Source of the DNA: Hyphomicrobiaceae bacterium | Lineage (GTDB): Bacteria > Pseudomonadota > Alphaproteobacteria > Rhizobiales > Hyphomicrobiaceae | Reading direction: 5' to 3' | DNA: 8,549 nucleotides | Assembly: GCA_013214245.1 (NCBI GenBank) | Contig: JABSQE010000038.1 | Location: 1 to 8,549, forward strand | Shown here: in pieces, positions 6,567 through 8,549 of the stretch | Layout: the number at the start of each line of letters is the position of its first letter | Numbering within the stretch: position 1 is the first letter of the stretch | Made by a program: the position numbers and the translations under genes | Notes under the pieces: model-generated | What the model was told of the DNA's origin: nothing | The model's input: only the letters and a program-made list of their open reading frames with translations | The model's database searches: none

Positions 6567-8380
6567 AAATTGTTATCTTTCTTCTTAATACTAGTGGGTT
6601 GCAAATAGCACTAAAAATTGCTGCTCATCTTCCTAACACTAAAATCCATGGTCTTGCCTCGCGTTTGACTCACTCAGAAGTTGACGTGTTGTTCGAAAAT
6701 ACGACAGAACATATCAGGAACCTCTTTTCTCAGAACCATGTGATTATAGGGATATGTTCAGCTGGCCTTCTCGTGCGGACTATTGCGCCATTGCTATGCG
6801 ATAAGCATAGCGAGCCAGCGGTTATTGCAGTTGCTGCAGACGGCAGTAACGTTGTTCCACTTGTCGGCAACCACCGCGGAGCAAATGATTTAGCACATAC
6901 AGTAGCTAATCTACTAAATGGACAAGCAGCTATTACAACAACTGGTGACCTCACGCTCGGTATTGCTTTAGATAAACCTCCAGATGGTTGGATACTCGCC
7001 AATCCTAATAACGCAAAGATAGTAATGGCAGATCTTATAGCAGGTGCGTCAGTCGCAATTGACCCCAGTTTAAAGTGGTTATCCGCCCTTCCGTGCCCAA
7101 GGAGAGATGACGCTACGATTCGCTTAATAGCAACGATGAGTACAACCTCTCCATTAGAACGTGAACTCATTTTTCATCCCCAGCGCGTAATTATAGGTGT
7201 TGGTTCGGATCGTGGATGTCCTTCGCATGAGATGATTAAACTTGTTGATAGCGCCATACACGAGACCGGACTTGCAAAACAGTCTGTTGCGTGCATCGTT
7301 TCTATAGATCGAAAAGCGGATGAGACGGCTGTACATGCCGCTGCCAATTATCTTGATGTCCCAGCACGATTCCTCTCTGCTGATACTATCAACACTGTTA
7401 GACACAACATTCCTAACCCTTCAGATACAGTTAACCGTGAAACGGGTGTTCCGGGGGTTGCCGAAGGCGCCGCCTTAGTAGCAAGTGGTGCCACTACTCT
7501 CTTACTTGAAAAACGCAAAACAGCGCGAGCAACATGTGCTATTGCAATTTCTAATAATATTATTAATCCAAGTACAATCGGTAGAGCTCGTGGCTCAGTA
7601 GCTGTTATTGGAGTTGGCCCTGGAACCTCGAAGTGGCGTAGTCAAGAGTGTGTTGCTTTGCTTAAACGTGCAAATGTTTGGGTAGGCTATGATCGTTATC
7701 TCGATCTAATCAGCGATCTTTGGAGTGGACAAGAGAATCATCGCTTCTCTCTTGGCGAGGAAGAAAAGCGTGTTCGCCACGCACTTGAGTTGGCAAGTCA
7801 TGGGCTCGATGTAGCTCTAATTTGTTCCGGTGATGCAGGCATTTATGCTATGGCTACTTTGTTGTGTGAAATTTTAGCACTTGATCCTACAACAAGTGGC
7901 TTAAGTGATGCAGCATACCGTGTTGCAGTAACAATAGTGCCAGGAATTTCCGCTTTTCAAGCTGCAGCAGCGCGTGTTGGGGCTCCAGTAGGACACGATT
8001 TTTGTTGCATCTCATTGTCTGATCTTCTGACCCCTTGGAATATAATTGAGAAGCGTATATTAGCTGCTGCTGTAGGAGATTTTGTTGTAGCTTTTTACAA
8101 TCCACGTTCCATACGACGCATCAAGCAATTGGAAAGTGCATTGGATATTTTAAGTAAGCACCGCCCTATGAGTACGCCTGTCATACAAGCTACCAACCTC
8201 GGTAGGGCAGCAGAGAATTTAAAAGTTACAACCTTAGAAAGTTTTGAGCCATCACAAGTAGATATGCTTTCGATTATCATTGTGGGTGCCTGCTCAACGG
8301 AATTATTTACGACAGGAGACGGTCGTAGGTTAGTCTTCACACCGCGCGGTTATGCAGCTAAGAGGAAGAACACAATATGA
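6563..8380 (+). CDS. cobJ: CbiG-CobJ fusion: cobalt-precorrin-5A hydrolase / precorrin-3B C17-methyltransferase
   Basis: The 605-aa protein joins two pathway enzymes. The CbiG part (about 1-330) has the N-terminal domain with CSAGLLVRTIAPLL (65-78), PLVGNHRGAND (99-109) and ITTTGD (124-129). A middle segment follows, then the CobE-like C-terminal domain with VIIGVGSDRGCP (209-220), ETGVPGVAEGAAL (293-305) and a Lys/Arg-rich end (317-322). The CobJ/CbiH part (about 344-600) has VAVIGVGPG (346-354), VGYDRYLDL (374-382), ICSGDAGIYAMA (420-431), IVPGISAFQAAAARVGAP (458-475), CCISLSDLLTPW (481-492) and FYNPRS (511-516). CbiG opens the ring-A lactone and releases the C20 two-carbon unit; CobJ methylates C17 with ring contraction. 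Between the halves (codons 331-350) there is no in-frame ATG, GTG or TTG, so this is a true fusion. The frame shows no break. It overlaps cobI by ATGA. Confidence 0.94.
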   Translation: MKIVIFLLNTSGLQIALKIAAHLPNTKIHGLASRLTHSEVDVLFENTTEHIRNLFSQNHVIIGICSAGLLVRTIAPLLCDKHSEPAVIAVAADGSNVVPLVGNHRGANDLAHTVANLLNGQAAITTTGDLTLGIALDKPPDGWILANPNNAKIVMADLIAGASVAIDPSLKWLSALPCPRRDDATIRLIATMSTTSPLERELIFHPQRVIIGVGSDRGCPSHEMIKLVDSAIHETGLAKQSVACIVSIDRKADETAVHAAANYLDVPARFLSADTINTVRHNIPNPSDTVNRETGVPGVAEGAALVASGATTLLLEKRKTARATCAIAISNNIINPSTIGRARGSVAVIGVGPGTSKWRSQECVALLKRANVWVGYDRYLDLISDLWSGQENHRFSLGEEEKRVRHALELASHGLDVALICSGDAGIYAMATLLCEILALDPTTSGLSDAAYRVAVTIVPGISAFQAAAARVGAPVGHDFCCISLSDLLTPWNIIEKRILAAAVGDFVVAFYNPRSIRRIKQLESALDILSKHRPMSTPVIQATNLGRAAENLKVTTLESFEPSQVDMLSIIIVGACSTELFTTGDGRRLVFTPRGYAAKRKNTI

Positions 8381-8549
8381 CGGTATACTTCATAGGTGCT
8401 GGTCCGGGGGCAGCTGATTTAATAACACTACGGGGAATGAGAGTAATTGAACGTTGTCCTGTTTGCCTGTATGCCGGATCACTAGTACCGCGCGAGATAC
8501 TTTCTTACACCCCGGATAATGCAAGGATTGTAAATACAGCATCTATGAC
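8377..8549 (+). CDS. cobM: precorrin-4 C11-methyltransferase CobM/CbiF, 5' part only
   Basis: Only the first 57 codons lie in the window; the gene continues past the right edge. The visible N-terminus has the tetrapyrrole-methylase signature VYFIGAGPGAADLITLRG (3-20), then VCLYAGSLVPREIL (32-45), where YAGSLVP is typical of CobM/CbiF and absent from the other methylases of the pathway. The enzyme methylates C11 of (cobalt-)precorrin-4 with SAM. The ATG overlaps the cobJ stop (ATGA), and GAGG lies about 11 nt upstream at 8362-8365. The usual length is about 250-260 aa, so roughly four fifths is missing. Confidence 0.93.
   Translation, partial: MTVYFIGAGPGAADLITLRGMRVIERCPVCLYAGSLVPREILSYTPDNARIVNTASM

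Noticed and set aside
6730..7170. Minus-strand 146-codon ORF inside the cbiG-cobJ gene
   Set aside because: It is a shadow of the conserved CbiG domain; the predicted sequence is low-complexity Ala/Ser/Arg without motifs.
7550..7610. Possible separate cobJ gene starting at the CbiG/CobJ junction
   Set aside because: No in-frame ATG, GTG or TTG occurs between codons 331 and 350, and the reading frame is continuous.

Overview
The window is a cobalamin (vitamin B12) biosynthesis locus, most likely from an alphaproteobacterium. The evidence is the Pseudomonas denitrificans-style gene set: CobC, CobD, CobH, a fused CbiE-CbiT protein (CobL), CobI, CobJ and CobM. A long CbiX cobaltochelatase with a Cys/His-rich tail ending in the DHPLGP signature, and a small His-bearing membrane protein at the head of the operon, point the same way. 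The DNA is visibly AT-leaning for that class, which could suit a marine or host-associated lineage. That last point is inference; nothing here fixes the genus.

Layout. Bases 1-440 hold no gene I can name: a short reading frame open at the left edge (3-143), a 98-codon unidentified frame (79-375) and possible coding decay. From 2461 down to 441 on the minus strand lie cobC (threonine-phosphate decarboxylase) and cobD/cbiB (adenosylcobinamide-phosphate synthase), overlapping by 4 nt. A 248-bp divergent intergenic region (2462-2709) separates them from a plus-strand operon: a 63-aa membrane protein, cbiX, cobH, cobL, cobI, a cbiG-cobJ fusion, and the start of cobM, which runs off the right edge. 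From cbiX onward the genes abut or overlap by a few bases, so they are almost certainly one transcript.

Pathway. CbiX puts cobalt into sirohydrochlorin. CobI, CobJ, CobM and CobL methylate the macrocycle (C20, C17, C11, then C5/C15 with decarboxylation). The CbiG part of the fusion would open the ring-A lactone and release the two-carbon fragment. CobH moves the C11 methyl to C12 to complete the corrin ring. After side-chain amidation, encoded elsewhere, CobC makes aminopropanol phosphate and CobD/CbiB attaches it to give (adenosyl)cobinamide phosphate. CbiX plus a full-length CbiG are hallmarks of the early-cobalt, oxygen-independent route, although the enzyme fusions are of the type named from the aerobic pathway. 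No CobG/CobZ, CobF/CbiD, CobK/CbiJ, amidases or CobNST lie in the window, so the route cannot be settled here.

I do not see a wholly new system. The items most worth checking are the small membrane protein next to cbiX, the CbiG-CobJ fusion paired with an early chelatase, the apparent absence of a cobalamin riboswitch, and the possibly eroded left end.
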